A stretch of 7,688 nucleotides of DNA, from NCBI GenBank assembly GCA_900314365.1, contig OMVH01000063.1:1-7688 (forward strand), read 5' to 3'. The position numbers and the translations under genes were made by a program. This document shows positions 1 to 6,445 of the stretch, piece by piece (the first letter of the stretch is position 1; each line of letters starts with the position of its first letter). Below the pieces are notes generated by a model that saw only the letters and a list, made by a program, of their open reading frames with translations, was not told the origin of the DNA and did not search any database. The DNA comes from an uncultured Prevotella sp. (lineage in GTDB: Bacteria; Bacteroidota; Bacteroidia; Bacteroidales; Bacteroidaceae).

Positions 1-2882
1 TTGCGGGCCATTCCATTGAGGCTCTGTTTGCGGTCGAGCAGATAACTGGTGCGATACCATACGTCGCGCAGAGCATCGATGTCGAATTCGTGATGATAAT
101 CGTCTTTCACTACTTCCAGTTTGCGGTTCTCTGGTGTGGGGTAGCCAATCTTGGCGAAGCCTATGCCACGGTCTTCGAGCAGCTTGCGCAGCTCCTGCTT
201 ATGGGTGTCGCTCACTTGGATGACTACTCCGGGATTCTCGGCCATGAGAGCTTTCACGATGTCGTCGCCTGCAATGTCGTGGAGGTTGATGTGCAGACCT
301 CCTTTAACGTTAGCGAAGGTCATCTCCAAAAGAGTTGTGATGAGTCCGCCGGCGCTGATGTCGTGTCCTGCCATTACCCATCCGCGGTTGATGAGGTCCT
401 GCACAGTGTTGAAGCAGTCGGCAAAATACTCGCTGTCCTTCACAGAGGGCACATCACTTCCCACCTTGCCGAGGCTCTGTGCAAAAGCTGAGCCTCCGAG
501 CCGCTGTGCATCAAAGCTGAAGTCGATGTGGTAGAGACTGGAGTTCTTGTCGTTGACTACTACGGGCGAGACGACCTTGCGCACATCGCTTACCTCTGCT
601 CCGGAAGTGACGATGACGGTGCCCGGCGAGATGACCTTCTGGCCGTCGGGATATTGCTGAGAGAGTGAGAGCGAGTCTTTGCCCGTAGGAACATTAATTC
701 CTAAGGCGCAGCAGAAGTCGCTCAGAGCCTGTACGCCCTGATAGAGTCGTGCGTCTTCGCCTTTCTGTGAGCGACAGGGCCACATCCAGTTGGCAGAAAG
801 GCTGATGTTTTCAATTGGACAGGGATGCTCCTTGTCGGTGGCAATCGGAGCCCAGACGATGTTGGTAAGCGATTCTGCCACGCTCAGCACGCTGCCTGCG
901 GAGGCATCGGCGAGTCCGGCCTGTGGTGCATGTCCGAGTGCAGTGGCGATACCTTTACGGCCGCGATAGTCGAGAGCCACGACTCCGCAGTCGGAGAGTG
1001 GCAGTTGAATGCGACCCTGTGTCTGCTGGCGGGCCACTTTGCCAGTGACAGAGCGGTCGACCTTGTTGGTCAGCCAGTCTTTGCATGCCACGGCTTCGAG
1101 CTGAAGCATGCGCTCCACGTATTCGTCGAGGTGGTCGGCCGAGTAGGTGACGTCCTCATAATGGTGCACCACAGTCTCGTCTTTCATCACCGTCTTGGGT
1201 GAGTGGCCGAACATCTGTGCCACATCGAGGTCGAAGGGTTTTACGCCGTCGCCCTGCACGAAGCTGAAGTGAGCGTCGCCCGTAGTCTCGCCTACCACAT
1301 AGAGCGGTGCACGTTCGCGCTCTGCTATCTTCTCTACATGCTCCAGATGTTTCTCGTCGATGAGCAGTCCCATGCGCTCCTGACTCTCGTTGGCTATGAT
1401 TTCCTTGGCGCTCAGTGTTTTGTCGCCGATAGGCAGTTTTGTCATGTCGATGCTTCCGCCGCAGTCCTCCACGAGTTCAGAGAGACAGTTCAGATGGCCT
1501 GCCGAACCATGGTCGTGGATAGATACCACCGGGTTGTTGTCCTCTTCCACAAGGGCTCTCACGAGATTGTAGGCACGCTTCTGCATCTCGGGATTGGCGC
1601 GTTGCACGGCATTGAGTTCTATGCCGTTGCTATAGCGCCCTGTGTCGACCGACGACACGGAGCCGCCGCCGAGTCCGATGCGATAGTTGTCGCCGCCTAC
1701 CACAACAATCTTGTTGCCCTTCTGGGGCTCTTTCTTCAGGCAGTCGCGCTTCTTGCCGTAGCCGACTCCTCCGGCGAGCATGATAACTTTGTCGTAAGCC
1801 AGCTTCTGTCCGTCCTCCTGGTGTTCGAAGGTGAGCAGTGAGCCCGTGATAAGCGGCTGTCCGAATTTGTTGCCGAAGTCGCTGGCACCGTTGGAGGCTT
1901 TGATGAGAATCTGCTCAGGAGTCTGATAGAGCCATTGTCTCACGGGCAGCACGTCCTCCCAGTCGCGCAGTGCAGGCTGCTCGTTCTTGTCGGTGCGCAG
2001 TCGCGGATAAGCCGTCATGTAAACAGCTGTTCCAGCAATGGGCCATGAGCCCGTGCCACCGCCCATACGGTCGCGAATTTCGCCACCGGTACCTGTTGCT
2101 GCGCCGTTGAAGGGCTCCACTGTGGTGGGGAAGTTGTGAGTTTCGGCTTTCAGAGAGATGACGCTCTCGATGTCTTCCACCTGGAAATAGTCGCTCGTGC
2201 TTTGGTCTTTGGGGGCGAACTGTTCGATGACGGGTCCTTGGGCGAAGGCCACATTGTCTTTGTAGGCCGAGAGTATCTTGCCCGGATGTTCCTTAGTCGT
2301 TTTCTTGATGAGGTTGAAGAGACTGGAGGGCCGTTCCTCTCCGTCGATGACAAATGTACCGCCGAAGATCTTATGGCGGCAGTGCTCGGAGTTGATTTGC
2401 GCAAAGCCGAAGATTTCGGAATCGGTGAGAGGCCGCCCGTTCTGTTTCTCTATCTTGTGGAGGTATTCTATTTCTTCAGGTGAGAGCGCCAGGCCCTCTT
2501 CCTCGTTGTATTTCTCGATGTCGTCAACGTGCTTGATGGGCTCGGGCTCGTGGTTCACTGTGAAAATCGTCTGGTCGAGACCCTCGTACATTCGCTGCAG
2601 CATGGGGTCGTGGTCGGCATCTTTCGACTTTACAGGGAAATATTCCTCGATACGGCTTATGCCCTTGAGGCTCATGTTCTGTGTTATTTCCACGGCGTTG
2701 GTGCTCCATGGCGTAATCATCTCCCTGCGTGGCCCAACGAAGAAGCCTTCGAGGCTGTCTTGAGGCAGGAGTGATGCGTCGCCGTACAGCCACGAAAGAG
2801 CATCGCTCTCAGAGGTTGAGGGTTGATGGTCGATTTCAGTGGCAATGATATTTTCCTTTGGAGTCTTGAAGAATAGAATCAT
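1..2882 (-). CDS. purL: Phosphoribosylformylglycinamidine synthase (FGAM synthase), large single-chain form; C-terminus beyond window edge
   Basis: This cytosolic enzyme makes FGAM from FGAR, glutamine and ATP in de novo purine synthesis. The minus-strand frame is open from ATG at 2882 to the left edge, giving 960 complete codons. Visible landmarks match large PurL proteins. The linker-domain motif NSEHCRHKIF is at residues 164-173. KAETHNFPTTVEPF at 245-258 leads into GAATGTGGEIRD at 260-271, which belongs to the first synthase half. GDNYRIGLGGG is at about 397-407 and ANESQER at 497-503. In the second half, PTGKDSLS lies around 732-739 and GHDISAGGL around 839-847. The family is usually above 1,200 residues, so roughly the last quarter, including the class I glutaminase domain with its Cys-His-Glu triad, must lie to the left. 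The start is supported by the N-terminal sequence MILFFKTPKE and a promoter about 30 bases upstream. No frameshift or internal stop is seen. Confidence 0.96.
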   Translation of the reverse strand, partial: MILFFKTPKENIIATEIDHQPSTSESDALSWLYGDASLLPQDSLEGFFVGPRREMITPWSTNAVEITQNMSLKGISRIEEYFPVKSKDADHDPMLQRMYEGLDQTIFTVNHEPEPIKHVDDIEKYNEEEGLALSPEEIEYLHKIEKQNGRPLTDSEIFGFAQINSEHCRHKIFGGTFVIDGEERPSSLFNLIKKTTKEHPGKILSAYKDNVAFAQGPVIEQFAPKDQSTSDYFQVEDIESVISLKAETHNFPTTVEPFNGAATGTGGEIRDRMGGGTGSWPIAGTAVYMTAYPRLRTDKNEQPALRDWEDVLPVRQWLYQTPEQILIKASNGASDFGNKFGQPLITGSLLTFEHQEDGQKLAYDKVIMLAGGVGYGKKRDCLKKEPQKGNKIVVVGGDNYRIGLGGGSVSSVDTGRYSNGIELNAVQRANPEMQKRAYNLVRALVEEDNNPVVSIHDHGSAGHLNCLSELVEDCGGSIDMTKLPIGDKTLSAKEIIANESQERMGLLIDEKHLEHVEKIAERERAPLYVVGETTGDAHFSFVQGDGVKPFDLDVAQMFGHSPKTVMKDETVVHHYEDVTYSADHLDEYVERMLQLEAVACKDWLTNKVDRSVTGKVARQQTQGRIQLPLSDCGVVALDYRGRKGIATALGHAPQAGLADASAGSVLSVAESLTNIVWAPIATDKEHPCPIENISLSANWMWPCRSQKGEDARLYQGVQALSDFCCALGINVPTGKDSLSLSQQYPDGQKVISPGTVIVTSGAEVSDVRKVVSPVVVNDKNSSLYHIDFSFDAQRLGGSAFAQSLGKVGSDVPSVKDSEYFADCFNTVQDLINRGWVMAGHDISAGGLITTLLEMTFANVKGGLHINLHDIAGDDIVKALMAENPGVVIQVSDTHKQELRKLLEDRGIGFAKIGYPTPENRKLEVVKDDYHHEFDIDALRDVWYRTSYLLDRKQSLNGMAR

Positions 2883-2912
2883 AATACTATTTTTAGATAG
2901 ATTTTGTTGATG

Positions 2913-2943
2913 CAAAATTAGTTAATGTGGCTTGAATATCAAA
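2913..2943 (-). promoter_or_regulatory. Bacteroidetes-type promoter for purL
   Basis: Read on the minus strand, TTTG (2943-2940) is followed by 19 bases and then TAATTTTG (2920-2913). This fits the Bacteroidetes primary sigma consensus of a -33 TTTG and a -7 TAnnTTTG. The predicted transcript would have a short leader of roughly 25 bases before the purL ATG at 2882. That leaves no room for a riboswitch, and no operator is evident. Confidence 0.72.
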
Positions 2944-3064
2944 ATTATTAGCTTGCTTTTTTGAGGATATGGGAAAGAATGTTGATTGGTTTTGCAAGTT
3001 GGGCGAAGAGTTGGTTTTAAAAAATGCCGGATGTAGAATGGTTGGCGGAATAGAGAGAAGATGC

Positions 3065-3107
3065 AATGAACTGTGGATTGGAGTTCATTCGATGATAGAA
3101 CTGTGGA
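3065..3107. repeat. Short inverted repeat overlapping a 10-bp direct repeat
   Basis: AATGAACT (3065-3072) and AGTTCATT (3082-3089) are perfect inverted arms around a 9-base loop, GTGGATTGG. The decamer GAACTGTGGA starts inside the left arm (3068-3077) and recurs exactly at 3098-3107, 30 bases on. The element could be a protein-binding site or part of a small structured RNA. Its function is unknown, and short repeats of this size can arise by chance. Confidence 0.45.
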
Positions 3108-3211
3108 AAGCAGGCATGGGGGAGTGTGCCGGGAGGACAGTCAAGTTCGGGTGGGGCAGAAGCTGCAGGCCGAGCTGATATTCAGCACAGAGCCTAATGG
3201 CTTCAAAACAT

Positions 3212-3246
3212 CAATGCCGGCCATCCCGATGGACAGACCGGCATTG
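3212..3246 (-). terminator. Compound hairpin downstream of the YitT-family gene, possible terminator
   Basis: CAATGCCGG (3212-3220) and CCGGCATTG (3238-3246) form perfect 9-bp arms. The 17-base loop contains CCATC and GATGG separated by two bases, which could extend or compete with the main stem. The hairpin begins 33 bases after the TAA stop at 3280-3282, where a terminator for the cysE-yitT transcript would be expected. On the minus strand it is followed only by ATGTTTTG, a weak T-run. It may therefore protect an mRNA 3' end rather than be a classic intrinsic terminator. Confidence 0.45.
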
Positions 3247-3279
3247 TTATGCCTGGAGGACAGGTGGTCCTGGATTTCG

Positions 3280-4209
3280 TTATTTGCTGAGCATAGCACT
3301 CTGAACTGGAGTGATGTGCCCCACGTGGCTGTGAGTCTTGTTCTTGACCTTGAACTTGTCGAATCCCTCCCCGTAGACTCCGATGACATTGGTCTGTGTG
3401 ACGAAGGCGTTGGGGTCGATTTCGTTGATGATGGAGAAGATGGTGTTGCTTTCGCGCCTTTTGGCCATGATGAAGAGCATCTTCACTTCACGCCCGGTGT
3501 AGAAGCCGTGAGCCTCAATGACGGTAGCACCACGATGGGGGAAAACGGCGATGCGACTGGCTATCTCCTGATATTTGTCGGAGATGATGAAGAACTGAAC
3601 GCTACGCCGCATGGAGTTGACCACCTGGTCGACGGTGAAGGCCGACACAATGAGTACCACGTAGCCGTAGATGACTTGTTCCCAGTTGCGCAGCACGATG
3701 TAGCTCGAGGTGATGATGATAATGTCGCACAGCATGATGACGCGTCCCAAGGAGATGTCGCGGTACTTGTTGACGATAGCGGCCACGATGTCGGTGCCGC
3801 CCGTAGACCCATTGAACGACAGTCCGAGGCCTATGCCCGCGCCACAGAAGATGGCTCCTATGATGCTGGCCATGAACGGCTGGTCAGCAAGCAGGTGGAG
3901 GCTCACGGCATTAGAACTGAAGAGCGAGGTAAGGGCTGTGAGCACTAACACCGCGTAGATGGTCTTGATGCAGAATTTCAGGCCGAGTGTCTTGAGTGCG
4001 GCTACAAGCAGCACCGCGTTGATGGCGAAATAGGTTATCTGGGGTGGAATGCCTGTGCCCCAGTAGACGATACTTGCGATACCGGGGACGCCTCCCGTGG
4101 TGATGCTGTTGGGAAGCAGGAAGATGGTCCAGCCCATGCAGTAGCTCATCATGGCGATGGTTATCATCAGGTAGTCGCGCGCTTCGTTGTAGAAGGTTTT
4201 CTTGTCCAT
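3280..4209 (-). CDS. YitT-family integral membrane protein (DUF161 plus DUF2179)
   Basis: The 309-residue product has the standard YitT layout. Hydrophobic membrane segments lie near residues 13-32, 57-74, 80-97, 113-131, 155-173 and 178-195. A soluble C-terminal domain (about 203-285) resembles DUF2179. Two glycine-rich family motifs are visible: ITTGGVPGIA at 36-45 and GSTGGTDIVA at 134-143. The tail contains GATVIEAHGFYTG and ends its core at VIGVYGEGF. The length is close to the usual 280-310 residues. The family sits in the inner membrane; its substrate and activity are not established, though transport is often suspected. The ATG at 4209 lies 21 bases after the cysE stop with an AT-rich lead (CAAAAT) and no Shine-Dalgarno sequence, as is normal in Bacteroidetes. 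Co-transcription with cysE is likely because no separate promoter is seen. A hairpin follows the stop. Confidence 0.92.
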   Translation of the reverse strand: MDKKTFYNEARDYLMITIAMMSYCMGWTIFLLPNSITTGGVPGIASIVYWGTGIPPQITYFAINAVLLVAALKTLGLKFCIKTIYAVLVLTALTSLFSSNAVSLHLLADQPFMASIIGAIFCGAGIGLGLSFNGSTGGTDIVAAIVNKYRDISLGRVIMLCDIIIITSSYIVLRNWEQVIYGYVVLIVSAFTVDQVVNSMRRSVQFFIISDKYQEIASRIAVFPHRGATVIEAHGFYTGREVKMLFIMAKRRESNTIFSIINEIDPNAFVTQTNVIGVYGEGFDKFKVKNKTHSHVGHITPVQSAMLSK

Positions 4210-4230
4210 ATTTTGAAAGGAATGATAGAG

Positions 4231-5172
4231 TCAGATGCCAAGTCCGCCGTTGAAGCTCAGATCCTGGGTCTTGCCTTGCAGGATGCGAGAGTGGGCGGGG
4301 ACGCTGTGGGTGAGCCAGATGTTGCCTCCGATGACCGTGTCGTGCCCTATCGTGATGCGGCCTAACAGCGTGGAGTTGGAGTAGATGGTCACGTTGTCCT
4401 CTACGATGGGATGGCGTGGGAAGGGGTCGGTGATATCGGCTTTGCGAACCTTGTGCTGCGGACCTCGCGAACCTTTGTCGAGGGCACCCTCAAGCTTATA
4501 GTTCTTGGCTCCGAGGGTCACTCCCTGGTAGAGAGTGCAGTGGTTGCCGATGATGCTGGTCTCGCCAATGACAACACCCGTGCCGTGGTCGATGGAGAAG
4601 TACTCGCCGATACGCGCCCCGGGATGAATGTCGATTCCCGTATCGGCGTGGGCCAGCTCGGTGATGATGCGGGGAAGAACGGGGATGCCCATACCGAGGA
4701 GCTCATGAGCTGTACGGTAATGTATCATGGCCGCCATAACGGGATAGCAGAAGATTACTTCACTGTAGCTGTGGGCAGCGGGGTCGTCGTTGTAGATGGC
4801 TTCCACATCGGTGTAGAGAAGCCGTTTGATTTCTGGCAGGCGGTCGATGAATCTTAGCGTGAGTTCCTGGCTCATGCCGGGCGCTGGTGCTGTGTGGCCA
4901 TTGTCGCCAAACCGCAAGGCCAGCTCCGTCTGCTGACCAAGCAGCTGCTGCAGACGCTCCATGTTCACGCCTATGTGGTAGGACCGGATGTTGGCATCAA
5001 TCTGCCTGCGGTCGAAGAATCCGGGAAAGATAATCTCCTTAACAAGGCCAATGATTTCCCTGACGACCTCAACCGAAGGCAACAATGAGTCGGAGTGAGG
5101 AAGAATGCAAGCTTCCTCTTCCGTCACCTTAGCCATGATAGCAACGTTCTTCTTGAATATGTCGCTTTCCAT
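4231..5172 (-). CDS. cysE: Serine O-acetyltransferase
   Basis: The enzyme transfers acetyl from acetyl-CoA to L-serine, giving O-acetylserine for cysteine synthesis in the cytosol. The 313-residue product has a helical N-terminal part (about 1-175) and a left-handed beta-helix of hexapeptide repeats (about 176-300). The DIHPGARIGEYFSIDHGTG stretch (181-199) carries Asp181 and His196. These align, with the same 15-residue spacing, to Asp143 and His158 of the Escherichia coli catalytic pair. VIGET follows at 201-205 and RHP at 253-255. A segment of about 30 residues between GVTLGA (217-222) and RHP is longer than in E. coli CysE; from memory, Bacteroidetes homologues share such an insertion. 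The protein is also longer than the roughly 270-residue enterobacterial form, mostly at the N-terminus. It heads a probable two-gene operon with the YitT-family gene. ATG at 5172 follows a TAnnTTTG box. Confidence 0.94.
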   Translation of the reverse strand: MESDIFKKNVAIMAKVTEEEACILPHSDSLLPSVEVVREIIGLVKEIIFPGFFDRRQIDANIRSYHIGVNMERLQQLLGQQTELALRFGDNGHTAPAPGMSQELTLRFIDRLPEIKRLLYTDVEAIYNDDPAAHSYSEVIFCYPVMAAMIHYRTAHELLGMGIPVLPRIITELAHADTGIDIHPGARIGEYFSIDHGTGVVIGETSIIGNHCTLYQGVTLGAKNYKLEGALDKGSRGPQHKVRKADITDPFPRHPIVEDNVTIYSNSTLLGRITIGHDTVIGGNIWLTHSVPAHSRILQGKTQDLSFNGGLGI

Positions 5173-5191
5173 ATTTGCTATAATTCGGATG

Positions 5192-5199
5192 CAAAGTTA
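5192..5199 (-). promoter_or_regulatory. cysE: Candidate -7 box of the cysE promoter
   Basis: On the minus strand TAACTTTG (5199-5192) matches TAnnTTTG and lies 20 bases from the cysE ATG, so the leader would be very short. No TTTG occurs at the expected -33 distance. That area is a pyrimidine tract on the minus strand (5206-5230), so the promoter may be weak or activator-dependent. No S-box or other riboswitch-like leader is present between this box and the start. Confidence 0.5.
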
Positions 5200-5358
5200 G
5201 TGTAAAGGTGAAGAAAAGGGAAGGAAAAAGACGGATTTTTTTTGCCGTCGTAGTTGCCCTCCCGCCCAGTAGCAGCTGTTTCCTGAGAGTTATATGGCCG
5301 TAAGGGGGGCATAGAAACATGACTTTTTGATATAGTAGCACTAATTTTTGACCAAAAC

Positions 5359-5389
5359 TTTGCACAGAATTCGGAAATAACTAACTTTG
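5359..5389 (+). promoter_or_regulatory. Bacteroidetes-type promoter for the secreted-protein genes
   Basis: TTTG (5359-5362), a 19-base spacer and TAACTTTG (5382-5389) match both boxes of the Bacteroidetes consensus. The spacing is the same as in the purL promoter. The second box lies 33 bases before the preferred start at 5423, predicting a leader of about 27 bases. The cysE box at 5192-5199 faces the other way, so this 235-base region is a divergent promoter region. Confidence 0.75.
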
Positions 5390-5422
5390 CGACATCAACT
5401 TTAATCAATGATCTTATATCTT

Positions 5423-6130
5423 ATGAGAAATTTTACTTATTTATTGTTGTCTGTTGTGTTAATGCTTTTACCTACAACAGCTAAGGCTTACAAATTGTCC
5501 TTCATGACAGAAGGTATCCTGGTGAACCAGGTTACTTTATCGGGCTCTGCGGATGAGGGCTACACGATTACCACTACGGGGGGTGATCCTTATGTTTACA
5601 CCACCCAATTTACGCCTTCGGGCATTCCAAGTGAATGTACTTTGCTCTCGTTCGATTATCAATGCTCGGCTGAGATAAGTGAACTTCAGCTTTTCTTCGC
5701 TGATCCGACTACCGAGGCTCGCTCCATACACCAGAGAAATGAAAATACGCTGAAGAAAACATCGGAGTGGACTCACTACACGGTTGACCTTTCCGCTGCC
5801 CGCCAAAACTTCAGTTGGGGTGGCAGTGCAGCCGACCGTCTTCGTATGGACTTCGGTAATGCTCCAGGCGTAGTCGTCAAGATAAAGAACCTTGAGATTA
5901 TCGACCCCCGCACGGTAACGGGTATCGATGCCGTGAAGGAGAGCAAAGCAGCCGTTGGTGTGAAGGCTGTAGAGGGCGGTGTAGAAGTGGCTACAGTTTC
6001 CACGCAGGAGGTTCCTGTCTATAGTATTACGGGTAAGCTCGTAGCTTCTCGGAAGGTTGAGGGCAACGCTGTCATCTCCCTGCCTCGTGGTGTCTACGTC
6101 GTCAAGGGCACGAAGGTGGTTGTGAAGTAA
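5423..6130 (+). CDS. Exported beta-domain protein with T9SS-like C-terminal sorting domain
   Basis: The 235-residue product starts with a signal peptide ending AKA before Tyr23. No lipobox cysteine is present. Residues 23-162 form a beta-rich domain that aligns through nearly its whole length with the N-terminal domain of the next gene, sharing GILVNQ, DPYV, TTQF and LQLFFADPTTE. Residues 167-235 look like a type A Por/T9SS sorting domain, with VPVYSITGKLV (198-208), LPRGVYVVKG (220-229) and a basic end, KVVVK. The protein therefore probably crosses the outer membrane and stays at the surface or is released. I do not recognise a named family for the main domain; a carbohydrate-binding-like sandwich is a guess. 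No catalytic region is present. I prefer ATG 5423 over an in-frame ATG at 5408: it gives MRNFxYL as in the paralogue, the same 22-residue signal peptide, and a plausible leader length. Confidence 0.85.
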   Translation: MRNFTYLLLSVVLMLLPTTAKAYKLSFMTEGILVNQVTLSGSADEGYTITTTGGDPYVYTTQFTPSGIPSECTLLSFDYQCSAEISELQLFFADPTTEARSIHQRNENTLKKTSEWTHYTVDLSAARQNFSWGGSAADRLRMDFGNAPGVVVKIKNLEIIDPRTVTGIDAVKESKAAVGVKAVEGGVEVATVSTQEVPVYSITGKLVASRKVEGNAVISLPRGVYVVKGTKVVVK

Positions 6131-6166
6131 TTTGCGGTCAATTCTAACTACCCCCACATAAAGTGA

Positions 6167-6214
6167 CTGAGGCAAAGATTCGTCTTTTGCCTCGCCCCCT
6201 TTTTCTTGCCTCAG
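6167..6214 (+). repeat. Alternative stem that competes with the terminator
   Basis: CTGAGGCAA (6167-6175) is also perfectly complementary to TTGCCTCAG (6206-6214). This 9-bp pairing uses the same left arm as the terminator hairpin and loops out its right arm and most of the T-tract. The two folds cannot coexist. Such geometry can serve termination control, but a simple repeated TTGCCTC by chance is possible. Confidence 0.45.
6169..6207 (+). terminator. Intrinsic terminator-like hairpin after the short secreted protein gene
   Basis: GAGGCAAAGA (6169-6178) pairs with TCTTTTGCCTC (6183-6193) with one bulged T, closing a TTCG tetraloop. The stem is followed by GCCCCC and then TTTTTCTT (6200-6207). 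It lies 38 bases after the TAA stop. The C-run between stem and T-tract is unusual and may weaken termination. Confidence 0.62.
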
Positions 6215-6232
6215 GCTCAGTGTGGCAGCGAC

Positions 6233-6280
6233 TGTCTGCCTGCCAGACTGAATCCGCGACTTTGCGGATGCGAGCAGACA
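6233..6280 (+). repeat. Nested inverted repeats, possible structured RNA element
   Basis: TGTCTGC (6233-6239) and GCAGACA (6274-6280) form an outer 7-bp stem. Inside it, ATCCGC (6252-6257) and GCGGAT (6264-6269) form a 6-bp hairpin with a 6-base loop. GTCTG (6234-6238) can alternatively pair with CAGAC (6244-6248). A further small hairpin, GATAG-CAAA-CTATC, lies at 6318-6331. I recognise no Rfam family, and it is not a tRNA: no T-arm or acceptor stem is visible. Confidence 0.45.
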
Positions 6281-6445
6281 AGCCGGAATTACTCTGTAAG
6301 TCGTTGCAAGGATGCTAGATAGCAAACTATCGGGGCGTGGAGAATAAACCTTGCTTTTTGGATTAGCTTACATGAATCTTTGTCCGAACGCTGGGTGTAG
6401 TGTTAGAAAAATATTTGCTTACCAATAACTCTAGCCATTTTTATT

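Larger units (their letters stand above)
2883..3279. other. Gene-free stretch between purL and the YitT-family gene
   Basis: These 397 bases separate the 5' end of purL from the 3' end of the YitT-family gene; both genes read leftward. The stretch holds the purL promoter near its left end, an 8-bp inverted repeat overlapping a 10-bp direct repeat (3065-3107), and a 9-bp hairpin (3212-3246). The plus strand is purine-rich from about 2960 to 3180. A 69-codon plus-strand frame (2969-3178) resembles no family I know and has no promoter I can see, so I do not call it. AATGCCGG occurs at 3023-3030 and 3213-3220, and inverted at 3238-3245. A small RNA or a decayed gene is possible, but nothing in the sequence establishes either. 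Confidence 0.6.
6131..6445. other. Structured 315-base spacer between the two secreted-protein genes
   Basis: No credible gene lies here. The first part (6167-6331) is dense in inverted repeats, annotated separately. The last part holds the start region of the second secreted protein gene. AATATTTG at 6410-6417 is a seven-of-eight match to the -7 consensus, but the nearest upstream TTTG (6379-6382) is 27 bases away, too far for a normal -33 box. Thus either the downstream gene has a weak or regulated promoter, or it is read from the promoter at 5359-5389 through the intervening hairpins. Confidence 0.6.

Noticed and set aside
1203..1841. Plus-strand open frame of 212 codons inside purL
   Set aside because: The minus-strand purL frame is fully conserved here, including ANESQER; the plus frame is a shadow.
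1..2882. Whether purL is truncated or frameshifted
   Set aside because: The reading frame is unbroken to the window edge; the missing glutaminase part is explained by the edge alone.
2969..3178. Plus-strand frame of 69 codons in the spacer upstream of purL
   Set aside because: No recognisable domain and no TTTG/TAnnTTTG promoter upstream. Kept only as a remark in the spacer entry.
3073..3948. Plus-strand open frame of 291 codons
   Set aside because: It lies mostly opposite the YitT-family gene, is rich in Asp, Val and His as expected of an antisense shadow, and matches no family I know.
4411..4857. Plus-strand open frame of 148 codons inside cysE
   Set aside because: It is opposite the hexapeptide-repeat region of cysE and has no independent support.
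5173..5407. Possible riboswitch or leader RNA upstream of cysE
   Set aside because: The likely -7 box is only 20 bases from the ATG, leaving no leader. The GACGG/CCGTC inverted repeat at 5230-5249 lies upstream of the promoter, so it would not be in the cysE mRNA.
6220..6300. Possible tRNA or other known RNA gene in the structured spacer
   Set aside because: The stems do not form a cloverleaf, and no T-loop sequence or acceptor stem is present.
5537..6325. Minus-strand open frame of 262 codons opposite the short secreted protein gene
   Set aside because: A similar antisense frame lies opposite the paralogue (6488-7057). Their resemblance follows from the sense-strand homology, and the sense genes have signal peptides and a promoter.
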